Of a stretch of 64,000 bases of DNA, positions 27,750 through 35,160 are shown piece after piece. Within the stretch, counting starts at the first letter, position 1. Each line of letters starts with the position of its first letter. A program made the position numbers and the translations under genes. The stretch covers positions 124,001 through 188,000 of the forward strand of contig NZ_CDBJ01000027.1 of the NCBI RefSeq assembly GCF_000820045.1. The letters are read 5' to 3'. The notes beneath the pieces are model-generated. The model had not been told where the DNA came from and made no database searches. It saw only the letters and a program-made list of their open reading frames with translations. This stretch comes from Aeromonas rivuli (GTDB lineage Bacteria > Pseudomonadota > Gammaproteobacteria > Enterobacterales > Aeromonadaceae).

Positions 27750-28226
27750 CTATCCCAGCAGTGCGAGCAAGGAGTCGGCATCGGAGACTTCGAACTTGCC
27801 GGGTGCCTCTATGTTCAGCGCAGTGACCAGGCCATCTTCGGCTATCAGGGCAAAACGCTGAGCACGCACACCACCGAAGGCTCCCGTCTCTTTCTCCAGC
27901 CCCAGGGCCCGGGTCCAACTGGCATCGCCATCGGCCAACATGGTGATGGCCTGCGCGTTCTGTGCCTCGCCCCAGGCCTTCATCACGAAGGCATCGTTGA
28001 CCGAGAGGCAATAGATGGCATCGACCCCCTTGGCGCTGAACTCATCCGCCTTGACCACATAACCGGGCAGATGCGCATTGGAACAGGTCGGTGTGAAGGC
28101 GCCGGGCACGGCGAACAGCACCACCTTCTTGCCGGCGAACAGCGCCTGGGTATTCAGCGTCTGTTTGCCTTCGGTGGTAAGGAGGGTGAACTCACCCGCG
28201 GGCAGGGATTGGCCAACTGAGATCAT
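27750..28226 (-). CDS. Peroxiredoxin (Prx5/AhpE-type)
   Basis: Thiol peroxidase that reduces hydrogen or alkyl peroxides in the cytoplasm. It is 158 residues, the length of the bacterial Prx5 group. The peroxidatic cysteine is in PGAFTPTCSNAHLPG (C48), with the preceding threonine that orients the peroxide and the arginine in GGVRAQRFALI that completes the active site. The domain is not fused to glutaredoxin, unlike some Prx5 proteins of related bacteria, so the reductant must come from another gene. GGAAG precedes the ATG. It lies behind a Nudix gene on the same strand but 69 bases away; co-transcription is possible. Confidence 0.93.
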   Translation of the reverse strand: MISVGQSLPAGEFTLLTTEGKQTLNTQALFAGKKVVLFAVPGAFTPTCSNAHLPGYVVKADEFSAKGVDAIYCLSVNDAFVMKAWGEAQNAQAITMLADGDASWTRALGLEKETGAFGGVRAQRFALIAEDGLVTALNIEAPGKFEVSDADSLLALLG

Positions 28227-28295
28227 GAAGAGTCTTCCTGACGGTAAATGATGAGGAGCAGTTTACCCCAGATGAAGGCCCCGTGCAGGGGTCCG

Positions 28296-28784
28296 TTATG
28301 CGCCGCCTCTGGCCTGCCAATGGGCGAGGGCTATCAGGGAATCCGGGGTAAACTCGGCGGCCCGGTTGGCGATCTCCGCCAGACTCATCCAGTGGACGGC
28401 GCTCACCTCCTCGGCCTGCAACTGCAATGGCCCCTGATAGCGGCAACTGTAGAGATAACCCCACACCTTGTAGTTGCTGCCCTCGGCCAGGAAGCTGCCA
28501 TGTTCACTCAGCGGTATATCCATGATGCCAAGCTCTTCTCCCAGCTCGCGCAGGGCGCTGGCAAGGGGCACCTCGCCCACCGTCATCACGCCACCGGCGC
28601 AGGCGTCCAGCATGCCGGGGCAAAAATCCTTGCCGAGGGTTCGACGCTGCACCAGCACCTGACCCTCCTCCCCCAGCACCAGTATGTAGCTGGCGCGATG
28701 ACGGAGGTTTTCACGGCGCACCCGTGCCCGATCGGCCACCTCAATGACATTATCCTGGTCATCGACCACCTCGACCCATTCCAT
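28296..28784 (-). CDS. yfcD: Nudix hydrolase, YfcD family
   Basis: Pyrophosphohydrolase of 162 residues. The Nudix box is intact: GGVMTVGEVPLASALRELGE continuing into ELGI, that is GX5EX7REUXEEXGU with the metal-binding glutamates. The N-terminal MEWVEVVDDQDNVIEVADRA and the ASYILVLGEEGQVLVQRRT segment match the YfcD group, related to isopentenyl-diphosphate isomerase and GDP-mannose-type Nudix enzymes. Its substrate has not been settled to my knowledge. GGAGAGCAGC precedes the ATG. It is the first of two same-strand genes, with the peroxiredoxin next. Confidence 0.9.
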   Translation of the reverse strand: MEWVEVVDDQDNVIEVADRARVRRENLRHRASYILVLGEEGQVLVQRRTLGKDFCPGMLDACAGGVMTVGEVPLASALRELGEELGIMDIPLSEHGSFLAEGSNYKVWGYLYSCRYQGPLQLQAEEVSAVHWMSLAEIANRAAEFTPDSLIALAHWQARGGA

Positions 28785-28901
28785 GCTGCTCTCCTGAGCC
28801 GTTCTGTTGCTGACGCCGCAGTATACATGGAGAAAAACCTTGCCGGATCAGCCACTAGGGGATTTTCTCGGCCAGCCTTCCCCGTCGTTTGTCGGGTAAA
28901 A

Positions 28902-28927
28902 GAGAGGGCACCCACAGGTGCCCTCTC
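28902..28927 (-). terminator. Terminator of the aap operon
   Basis: Eleven-base stem GAGAGGGCACC/GGTGCCCTCTC with a four-base loop, followed by TTTT on the minus strand, 20 bases after the aapP stop. Confidence 0.9.
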
Positions 28928-28947
28928 GATGAGCGGTCCGCGCTCGC

Positions 28948-29697
28948 TCAGTTATGCAGGATCTGGGAGAGAAACAACTTGGTGCGTTCGGACTGGGGGT
29001 TGTCGAAGAACTGCCCAGGCTCGTTCTCCTCGATGATCTGGCCTCTGTCCATGAAGATGACCCTGTCCGCCACCTGCTTGGCAAAGCCCATCTCGTGGGT
29101 GACGCAGAGCATGGTCATGCCTTCATTCGCCAACTCCACCATGACATCGAGCACCTCCCGTACCATCTCGGGGTCCAGTGCCGAGGTCGGTTCATCGAAC
29201 AGCATCACCTGAGGATTCATGCAAAGACTTCTGGCGATGGCGACACGCTGCTGCTGACCACCGGAGAGCTGACCCGGATACTTGAGCGCCTGCTCGGGGA
29301 TCCGCACCCGTTCGAGAAAGCCCATGGCGATCTGCTCCGCCTCCCGCCTCGGCAACTGCTTGACCCAGATGGGTGCCAGGCTGCAATTTTCCAGCACCGT
29401 CAAATGCGGGAACAGGTTGAAGTGCTGGAATACCATGCCCACTTCACGGCGCACCGTCTCTATGTTCTTGAGATCCGAGGTGAGCGCCATCCCCTTGACC
29501 AGGATGTCGCCGCGTTGATGCTCCTCCAGCCGATTGATGCAGCGGATCATGGTGGACTTGCCGGAGCCCGATGGCCCGCAGATGACGATCTTCTCCCCCT
29601 TGCCGACACTCAGATTGATGTTGCGCAGCACATGAAAGTCGCCATACCACTTGTTGACGTCCTTGAGTTCGACCACATAGTTACTTTCCATAATCAA
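28948..29697 (-). CDS. aapP: General L-amino acid ABC transporter ATP-binding protein
   Basis: Cytoplasmic ATPase of the AapJQMP uptake system (YhdZ in E. coli), 249 residues. It has Walker [10 protein letters not shown] (about residues 41-49), Q-loop [16 protein letters not shown] signature LSGGQQQR, Walker B VMLFDEP and the switch histidine in CVTHEMGFA. The pattern FQHFNLFPH with the GlnQ-like C terminus marks the polar amino-acid family. It is the last gene of the operon, six bases after aapM stops, and is followed by a strong terminator. The second in-frame ATG (third codon) is an alternative start. Confidence 0.96.
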   Translation of the reverse strand: MIMESNYVVELKDVNKWYGDFHVLRNINLSVGKGEKIVICGPSGSGKSTMIRCINRLEEHQRGDILVKGMALTSDLKNIETVRREVGMVFQHFNLFPHLTVLENCSLAPIWVKQLPRREAEQIAMGFLERVRIPEQALKYPGQLSGGQQQRVAIARSLCMNPQVMLFDEPTSALDPEMVREVLDVMVELANEGMTMLCVTHEMGFAKQVADRVIFMDRGQIIEENEPGQFFDNPQSERTKLFLSQILHN

Positions 29698-29703
29698 CAG
29701 CTC

Positions 29704-30798
29704 CTAACGCTTGTGGCCCGTGTGCAGCTTGCGCTCCAGATAGATGGAATAACGGGACATGCCAAAACAGAACATCCAGAAGATCAGTGCGATAAACACA
29801 TAGGCTTCGGTGGAATACCCGAGCCAGTCGGGATCCGCCAAGGCCACCTTGGAGATGGCCAGCAGATCGAACAGCCCGATGATCAACACCAGACTGGTGT
29901 CCTTGAACAGGGAGATAAAGGTGTTCACCAGTGAGGGGATGGTTATCTTGAGCGCCTGGGGCATGATGATGAGCCCCATCACCTTCCAGTAGGAGAGCCC
30001 CAGCGCATCCCCCGCCTCATACTGCCCCTTGGGGATCGCCTGCAAACCACCGCGCACCACTTCGGCCACATAGGCCGACTGGAACATGATGATGCCGATG
30101 AGCGCCCGCAGCAGCTTGTCGAACTCCACCTCCCCCGCCACGAACAGGGGCAGCATGACCGAGGCCATGAACAGCACTGTGATAAGCGGAACAGCGCGCC
30201 AGAACTCGATATAGACGGTGGAAAGGCTGCTGATGATCGGCATGTGGGAGCGACGCCCGAGGGCCAGCAAGATGCCAAACGGCAGGGCCACTGCGATGCC
30301 CACCACCGCCAGTACCAGGGTCAACATCAGGCCGCCCCAGAGATTGGTATCCACAGTCCTCAGCCCAAAGCCGCCGTGCAGCAACCCATAGGCGATACAG
30401 GGAAACACCAGCAGGGTGAAGAGTGCCAGCCACCCCTTATAGGGCGTCTTGGGCCAGATCAGCAGCGCCAGCAACGCCGCCAGCCCGGCGAAGACGATAT
30501 TGACCCGCCAGCGCTGATCCCCTGGGTAAAAGCCATAGATGTATTGACCAAAACGGCTCTCGATAAACAACCAGCAGGCCCCTTCCTGACTACAATCCGC
30601 TCGGCTACTGCCCGTCCAGGTCGCGGAGATAAAAGCCCAGTCAATCAGGTGCCAGAGCGCCGGCAGCAGAAAATAGGCCAGCGCCAGGGTCACCAGGCTG
30701 TTCCACCAATTGGGAAACAGATTGGCCCTGAGCCAGGCGGGTACGCCACGCCTGTTGTCAGGCGCAGGCTGCGCCTCTTGCATGTCAGTGACGAACAT
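29704..30798 (-). CDS. aapM: General L-amino acid ABC transporter permease AapM
   Basis: Inner-membrane subunit of the amino-acid importer, 364 residues, longer than ordinary HisQM-type permeases because of an N-terminal extension with an extra helix and a periplasmic domain, as in YhdY/AapM. The EAA loop, which docks the ATPase, is EVVRGGLQAIPKGQYEAGDALGL. The C-terminal permease core follows. The ATG at 30798 has GGGGGAG upstream. It is separated from aapQ by 78 bases that contain a short ORF, an unusually large gap for this operon. It would pair with AapQ to form the channel. Confidence 0.94.
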   Translation of the reverse strand: MFVTDMQEAQPAPDNRRGVPAWLRANLFPNWWNSLVTLALAYFLLPALWHLIDWAFISATWTGSSRADCSQEGACWLFIESRFGQYIYGFYPGDQRWRVNIVFAGLAALLALLIWPKTPYKGWLALFTLLVFPCIAYGLLHGGFGLRTVDTNLWGGLMLTLVLAVVGIAVALPFGILLALGRRSHMPIISSLSTVYIEFWRAVPLITVLFMASVMLPLFVAGEVEFDKLLRALIGIIMFQSAYVAEVVRGGLQAIPKGQYEAGDALGLSYWKVMGLIIMPQALKITIPSLVNTFISLFKDTSLVLIIGLFDLLAISKVALADPDWLGYSTEAYVFIALIFWMFCFGMSRYSIYLERKLHTGHKR

Positions 30799-30810
30799 AG
30801 CTCCCCCTTA

Positions 30811-30867
30811 TCATGATGCTTTCACCGCAGAGGCGGCACCGAAGACCCGCTGGGCATTGACTGCCAT
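30811..30867 (-). CDS. Candidate 18-residue small ORF between aapQ and aapM
   Basis: ATG at 30867 follows AGGAG at the ideal distance. That ribosome-binding site starts inside the TGA stop of aapQ. The frame encodes MAVNAQRVFGAASAVKAS, then stops with TGA TAA, and its end lies 12 bases before the aapM start. The peptide has no membrane segment and resembles nothing I know. It may be a real small protein, a translation-coupling device that carries ribosomes across the gap, or chance. The clean ribosome-binding site favours translation. Confidence 0.45.
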   Translation of the reverse strand: MAVNAQRVFGAASAVKAS

Positions 30868-30876
30868 CTGATCTCC

Positions 30877-32064
30877 TCATCGCTCCACCAGCGCCATCTT
30901 GCGGTTATAAATATTCATCAGGACAGAGGTACTGATACTGATGACGAGATAGACCCCCATGGTCATGGCAATCACCTCGATGGCCTGGCCCGTCTGATTG
31001 AGGGTGGTCCCCATGAACACGGAGACCAGATCCGGATAACCGATGGCCGTCGCCAGGGAGGAGTTCTTGGTCAAGTTGAGATACTGGCTGGTCAGCGGCG
31101 GTATGATGACCCGCATCGCCTGGGGAACGATGACCAGTTGCAGGGTGCGGGGCGTGGAGAGCCCCAGGGCAGAGGCGGCTTCCGTCTGACCATGGCTGAC
31201 CGCCAGTATGCCGGAGCGCACTATCTCGGCGATGAAGGCCGCCGTATAGATGGTCAGCGCCAGCAGCAGGGCCACCAGCTCGGGCAAGACGGTCAGGCCA
31301 CCGCGGAAATTGAAGCCTTGCAACGTCGGCAGGCTCCAGGCAAGCGGACTGCCCACCAGCCAGAAGGTCGCCAGTGGCAGCAAGATGATGAGGCCAAGGG
31401 TGCTGAGCCACACCGGGAATATCTTGCCGGTCAACTCCTGGCGGCGCTTGGCCCAGCGCCGCACTCCCCAGCTCAGGACAAGGGCCAGCAGCAGGGCACC
31501 GATCACATAGCCGAACCCCTCCTCAAACAGAGGCTTGGGCAGATAGAAGCCCCGCACATTCAAAAAGGCCAGCTCCCCCAGATTCACACTCTCGCGGGGT
31601 GATGGCAGGGTGCGCAGCACCGAGAAATACCAGAAGAAAATCTGCAGCAGCAGGGGGATGTTGCGAAAGGTCTCGATATAGACGGTGGCAATGCGCGATA
31701 CCAGCCAGTTCTTTGACAGCCGCGCCACGCCGATCACAAAGCCGAGCAGGGTCGCCAAGATGATACCCAGTACAGAGACCAGCAAGGTATTGAGCAGACC
31801 CACCACGAAGGTTCGGCCGAAACTATAGGTCTCATCGTAGGGGATCAGGCTCTGCAATATGCCAAAGCCGGCGGTATTGCCGAGAAACCCGAAGCCGGTG
31901 GTAATGCCACGAGCCTCCAGGTTGGTCAGGGCATTGTTGATGATGTAGAACAGAAAACCGAGGACTGCCGCGATGGCTAGGCACTGGAAGATCAGCGCCC
32001 TCACCTTCGCGTCATACCACCAGCGGCCCTGTTCTTTCCTCTGGTCGTGCGGTTGTGACGCCAT
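30877..32064 (-). CDS. aapQ: General L-amino acid ABC transporter permease AapQ
   Basis: Second membrane subunit of the importer (YhdX in E. coli), 395 residues. It opens with a cytoplasmic tail and helix (ALIFQCLAIAAVLGFLFYII), then has the amino-acid permease region with YIETFRNIPLLLQIFFWYF, a central insertion with extra helices typical of AapQ, and the EAA loop EIVRSGILAVSHGQTEAASA. The end LNLTKNSSLATAIGYPDLVS is characteristic of polar amino-acid permeases. It lies 69 bases behind aapJ. With AapM, AapP and the periplasmic AapJ it forms a broad-range L-amino-acid uptake system. Confidence 0.95.
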   Translation of the reverse strand: MASQPHDQRKEQGRWWYDAKVRALIFQCLAIAAVLGFLFYIINNALTNLEARGITTGFGFLGNTAGFGILQSLIPYDETYSFGRTFVVGLLNTLLVSVLGIILATLLGFVIGVARLSKNWLVSRIATVYIETFRNIPLLLQIFFWYFSVLRTLPSPRESVNLGELAFLNVRGFYLPKPLFEEGFGYVIGALLLALVLSWGVRRWAKRRQELTGKIFPVWLSTLGLIILLPLATFWLVGSPLAWSLPTLQGFNFRGGLTVLPELVALLLALTIYTAAFIAEIVRSGILAVSHGQTEAASALGLSTPRTLQLVIVPQAMRVIIPPLTSQYLNLTKNSSLATAIGYPDLVSVFMGTTLNQTGQAIEVIAMTMGVYLVISISTSVLMNIYNRKMALVER

Positions 32065-32133
32065 AGGGATTTACTCCGACAAAGCCAAAGCAAGAGGGAA
32101 AGCGGGGGGCTTGCGCCCCCCTAACCAACATAT

Positions 32134-33153
32134 CTAGCGAATGGGGGGGGCGTACATCAGGCCACCCTGGTTCCACAAGGCATTGATGCCGCGATCGATC
32201 TTGAGGGGAGAACCGGCGCCGACGTTGCGATCGAACATCTCGCCGTAGTTGCCGACCTGCTTGATGATGTTGTAGGCCCACTTGTCATCGAGGCCAAGAA
32301 TGCCACCCTTGGGATCTTCGAGGCCAAGCAGGCGACGCACATCCGGGTTGGTCGACTTGAGCATCTCGTCCACGTTGCTACTGGTGACCCCGGCCTCTTC
32401 GGCATTGAGCAGGGCAAACATGCTCCAGCGCACCACCTTGAACCAGGGTTCATCACCCTGACGCACCACTGGCCCCAGCGGCTCCTTGGAGATAACCTCC
32501 GGCAACACTATGGCGTTTTCCGGCTTAGAGAGTTTGATCTTGAGGGAGTAGAGCTGAGATTGATCCGAGGTCAACACATCGCAGCGACCGGCCTCGAAGC
32601 CCTTCACGGTCTGATCCGAGGTGTCAAACACCACAGGGGTATATTTCATGCCGCCGTTGGCACGGAAGTAATCGGCCAGGTTGAGTTCCGTGGTCGTACC
32701 GGACTGGATACAGACGGCGGCGCCATCAAGCTCCTTGGCACTTTTTACCCCCAGGGCTTTGGAGACCATGAAGCCCTGGCCATCGTAATAGTTGACCCCG
32801 GCGAAGGTGAGACCAAGGGAGGCATCCCGCGTCATGGTCCAGGTGGTATTGCGCGACAAGATATCAACCTCCCCCGATTGCAGTGCGGTGAAGCGCTCCT
32901 TGGCGGTCAGGGAGACATATTTGACCTTGGTTGCATCCCCCAGCACGGCAGCGGCGACGGCGCGGCAGACATCGACATCCAATCCGGTCCAGGTGCCCTT
33001 GGCATCCGGGTTGGAGAAACCGGGCAGGCCATCGCCAACCCCACATTGCACAAAACCCTTCTTCTTGACGGCATCCAGGGTGCCTTCGGCCCAGACATTG
33101 GCGGCTGTCAACGACAACACAACCAGCACACCCATCTTATGTAGCTGTTTCAT
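32134..33153 (-). CDS. aapJ: General L-amino acid ABC transporter substrate-binding protein
   Basis: Periplasmic binding protein, first gene of the aap operon (YhdW in E. coli), 339 residues. It has a signal peptide (MKQLHKMGVLVVLSLTAANVWAE, cleaved near residue 22), followed by GTLDAVKKKGFVQCGVGDGLPG. The body matches AapJ closely: VDVCRAVAAAVLGDATKVKY, LTAKERFTALQSGEVDILSRN, SKEPLGPVVRQGDEPWF and the end NALWNQGGLMYAPPIR. Two cysteines in the first lobe (QCGVGDG, VCRAVAA) and others later can form disulfides. GGGAAGAG precedes the ATG. The promoter region upstream carries direct repeats that may bind an activator. Confidence 0.96.
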   Translation of the reverse strand: MKQLHKMGVLVVLSLTAANVWAEGTLDAVKKKGFVQCGVGDGLPGFSNPDAKGTWTGLDVDVCRAVAAAVLGDATKVKYVSLTAKERFTALQSGEVDILSRNTTWTMTRDASLGLTFAGVNYYDGQGFMVSKALGVKSAKELDGAAVCIQSGTTTELNLADYFRANGGMKYTPVVFDTSDQTVKGFEAGRCDVLTSDQSQLYSLKIKLSKPENAIVLPEVISKEPLGPVVRQGDEPWFKVVRWSMFALLNAEEAGVTSSNVDEMLKSTNPDVRRLLGLEDPKGGILGLDDKWAYNIIKQVGNYGEMFDRNVGAGSPLKIDRGINALWNQGGLMYAPPIR

Positions 33154-33236
33154 ATCACTCTTCCCTGTGGTTCAACTCGAATGTACATCACCGCAGCCTG
33201 CCGATGACGATCTCCCTGCCTTCACTTTTTTTGCAG

Positions 33237-33264
33237 CTTATCCAGCGCCAAAAAAGCCTGTCAA
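33237..33264 (-). promoter_or_regulatory. Promoter of the aap operon
   Basis: On the minus strand TTGACA (33264-33259) and GATAAG (33242-33237) have a 16-base spacer. The -35 is perfect, the -10 fair. It leaves a leader of roughly 75 bases before aapJ. Confidence 0.55.
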
Positions 33265-33302
33265 TCGGTGCAAACCGGCGCGAAATTGGTGCAGCAGCAC
33301 AA
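33263..33302 (-). promoter_or_regulatory. Direct repeats upstream of the aap promoter (candidate activator sites)
   Basis: TGCACCGATT (minus strand, 33272-33263) and TGCACCAATT (33293-33284) are spaced 21 bases, two helical turns, with the first running into the -35 box. The outer repeat also overlaps the small palindrome GTGC-AGCA-GCAC. Beyond this, 33303-33528 is AT-rich and holds no gene I can support, other than the upstream region of the 71-residue protein. Confidence 0.45.
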
Positions 33303-33528
33303 AGCACCTATATGTCCCGATATACACCTTATGAATAAAAAATAGACCCATATCGACCAAATAGCATACTGACAATGCCAGCGCCGACCGTGCAGATCTT
33401 TTTTGCAGCTATTTTGTCATGCCCCAGAAGAGGGCAGCCTTTCATATTACAACTGACTCATATGGTTCATATTTCTGTCATGACGCCCCCTCATAGTGAG
33501 CCCTGTCCAAACAAGAAGGTATGCTCTG

Positions 33529-33744
33529 ATGAAGGTGTTCAAAGGCTTGTCTCCCCGCCAGATGGCGCGTTACGTGAAGAGTTTTCACCGTGGCAGTTTC
33601 ATGGTCGAGGAGATGGGGAAATTTGAATTTACTCGGGGCGAGATCATTCTGGAGAACCTGAATTGCAACAAGACCCTGGGTCTGGCAACCCGGGTTAACC
33701 GTGTGCTTCGTGGTCTGCGTCAGGGCAACCCGCTGTTGGGATAA
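33529..33744 (+). CDS. Small conserved-looking basic protein, unrecognised
   Basis: A 71-residue, basic, soluble protein starting at MKVFKGLSPRQMARYVKSF. It has many Arg and Lys residues, a central segment FMVEEMGKFEFTRGEIILE that looks like beta strands, and an amphipathic end LATRVNRVLRGLRQ. I chose the ATG at 33529 (GAAGG 10-11 bases upstream) because the 11 residues encoded further up look like non-coding sequence. It is followed by a hairpin. Codon use and the charged, patterned sequence argue for a real gene. Domain and role are unknown to me; nucleic-acid binding is possible but only from charge. Confidence 0.7.
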   Translation: MKVFKGLSPRQMARYVKSFHRGSFMVEEMGKFEFTRGEIILENLNCNKTLGLATRVNRVLRGLRQGNPLLG

Positions 33745-33787
33745 CTTCCGCGAGTCTTATTGGTCCTTTGCTTCCATATTCTTTTTT

Positions 33788-33817
33788 CGGCCCGCCGGTC
33801 ATTGACCGCGCGGGCCG
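33788..33817 (+). terminator. Hairpin terminator after the 71-residue gene
   Basis: CGGCCCGC (33788-33795) pairs with GCGGGCCG (33810-33817), with an inner stem CGGTCA/TGACCG and a bulged C. TCTTCTATTT follows on the plus strand. The stop codon of the convergent DUF2845 gene lies inside the stem. Confidence 0.7.
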
Positions 33818-34104
33818 TCTTCTATTTCCGTGATGACACCGTTCTCGACGGTGACAAACTGCATGAACTGATTGCTGCCGAAGTTATAAGTCCAACGCTC
33901 TGCGTACTTGACCGTCATGCGAGCACCGAAGCCATTCTCCTCATAGCGGGTCAAATCCTCCCTGAGCATGGGTTGGCCACAACGCACCAGCAGAATGGCC
34001 GTACTGTCCCCCTCGGTCAGCAGGTCACGTTTGCAGCGTAAGGTCCCGGCCGTCACGGGAAGCGCCAGGACACAGAGCAAGAGCAGCGAAAGCGGATATC
34101 TCAT
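33799..34104 (-). CDS. DUF2845 domain exported protein
   Basis: A 101-residue protein with a signal peptide (MRYPLSLLLLCVLALPVTAG), then TLRCKRDLLTEGDST and LVRCGQPMLREDL, the paired cysteines and CG(Q/K)P motif of DUF2845 periplasmic proteins of unknown function. The remainder (RWTYNFGSNQFMQFVTVENGVITEIEDG) has the YNFG..F...V.F..G.V pattern of that family. The ATG at 34104 overlaps the stop of the ABC-2 permease (ATGA), so it is probably translated with it. That link suggests an envelope role connected to the exporter, but this is inference. Confidence 0.85.
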   Translation of the reverse strand: MRYPLSLLLLCVLALPVTAGTLRCKRDLLTEGDSTAILLVRCGQPMLREDLTRYEENGFGARMTVKYAERWTYNFGSNQFMQFVTVENGVITEIEDGPRGQ

Positions 34105-35114
34105 TTGGCGTTCCATCTGAACAGAGCGGCCCCCAGGGCGACGCAACACAGGGTAAACAGGCTGATCTGGGACAGTGGGCCCGCCACCTCTTGCCAGCCA
34201 GCGCCCTCCAGCATCACGGCCCGCGCCGCCGTCACTATCTGGGTCAGTGGCAACAGTGCCGCGACCTCTTGCAGCCAGGCGGGTGAACCTTCCAGCGAAA
34301 ACCAGACACCGGATAAGAACATCATGGGCAGGCTGATGAGATTGAGCAAACCACTGGCCAACTCTTCATTCTGGATGCGGGCCGCCACCAGAAGACCAAG
34401 GGAGGCCATGGCAGCCCCGCCCAGCAGCGTGATGAGCAGCAACAACCAGCCGGAGCCGAGCAGAGGAGTGCCGAGCAGCCAGTGGGCGACCAGGAATACC
34501 AACAGGCTCACCACTAGCGTGATGGCTACCCGCGACAGTAGCTGGGCACAGAGAAACTCGGTCGCGGTGAGCGGGGTCGCCCTCAGCCGCTTGAGCACGC
34601 CATTTTTGCGATACCGCACAATGACATAGCCAACCCCGAACAGACCGGAGAACATCAGATTCATGCCGATCACCCCCGGCAGCAACCAGTCGCCATAGCG
34701 AATGGCCTTGCCCGGCAGAGTATCTCGTACCAAAGGGGTCAGGCTGGCCTGCTTGAGCAGGTATTCCGCCAGGCCCCCACTCTGCGAATCCGGATTGACC
34801 CAGTAATTACCCCCTGCCGGATTGAGCAGCAAATCCAGTTGGTGGTGACGCACCTTGAGCTGGGCGGAGGCCAGGTCACCATATTCGATCACCTTGAGCT
34901 GGGGGATGGTGTCGAGGGTCTGGTAGGCAGGAGGCAGCGTCCCCACGACACCGAGCTGGAGCAGGGGCTTCTGATTGCCGGAGAAGATGATTGAGAAACC
35001 CAGCACCAGCAACAGGGGCACTGCCATGTTCCAGACCAGGGCGGCGCGATCGCGGACAAACTCCAGGTTGCGGGCATAGAAGAGGGCGGCGATGCGCCTC
35101 AGGCTGTCTCTCAT
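34101..35114 (-). CDS. ABC-2 type transporter permease
   Basis: Membrane subunit of an ABC exporter, 337 residues. It has an N-terminal helix (ALVWNMAVPLLLVLGFSIIF), a soluble domain of about 110 residues as in the YhhJ/CcmB-like ABC-2 group, then five helices: WLLPGVIGMNLMFSGLFGVGY, VAITLVVSLLVFLVAHWLLG, WLLLLITLLGGAAMASLGLLVA, LLNLISLPMMFLSGVWFSLEG and ISLFTLCCVALGAALF. ABC-2 signatures are RLRATPLTATEFLCAQLL and the MFLSGVWFSLEGSPAWLQ turn. It works with the ATPase gene 46 bases upstream. Exported substrate unknown; multidrug or lipid-type compounds are typical for the family. Confidence 0.92.
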   Translation of the reverse strand: MRDSLRRIAALFYARNLEFVRDRAALVWNMAVPLLLVLGFSIIFSGNQKPLLQLGVVGTLPPAYQTLDTIPQLKVIEYGDLASAQLKVRHHQLDLLLNPAGGNYWVNPDSQSGGLAEYLLKQASLTPLVRDTLPGKAIRYGDWLLPGVIGMNLMFSGLFGVGYVIVRYRKNGVLKRLRATPLTATEFLCAQLLSRVAITLVVSLLVFLVAHWLLGTPLLGSGWLLLLITLLGGAAMASLGLLVAARIQNEELASGLLNLISLPMMFLSGVWFSLEGSPAWLQEVAALLPLTQIVTAARAVMLEGAGWQEVAGPLSQISLFTLCCVALGAALFRWNAK

Positions 35115-35160
35115 CGCGGACTCCTTGTCATTTCCCTTACCAGGGCCACGTTGCTGCGGC

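Noticed and set aside
33240-33262. Possible sigma54 promoter before aapJ
   Set aside because: GG-N10-GC spacing is met, but the -12 element reads AAGC instead of TTGC, and a TTGACA promoter overlaps; a sigma70 promoter is the better reading.
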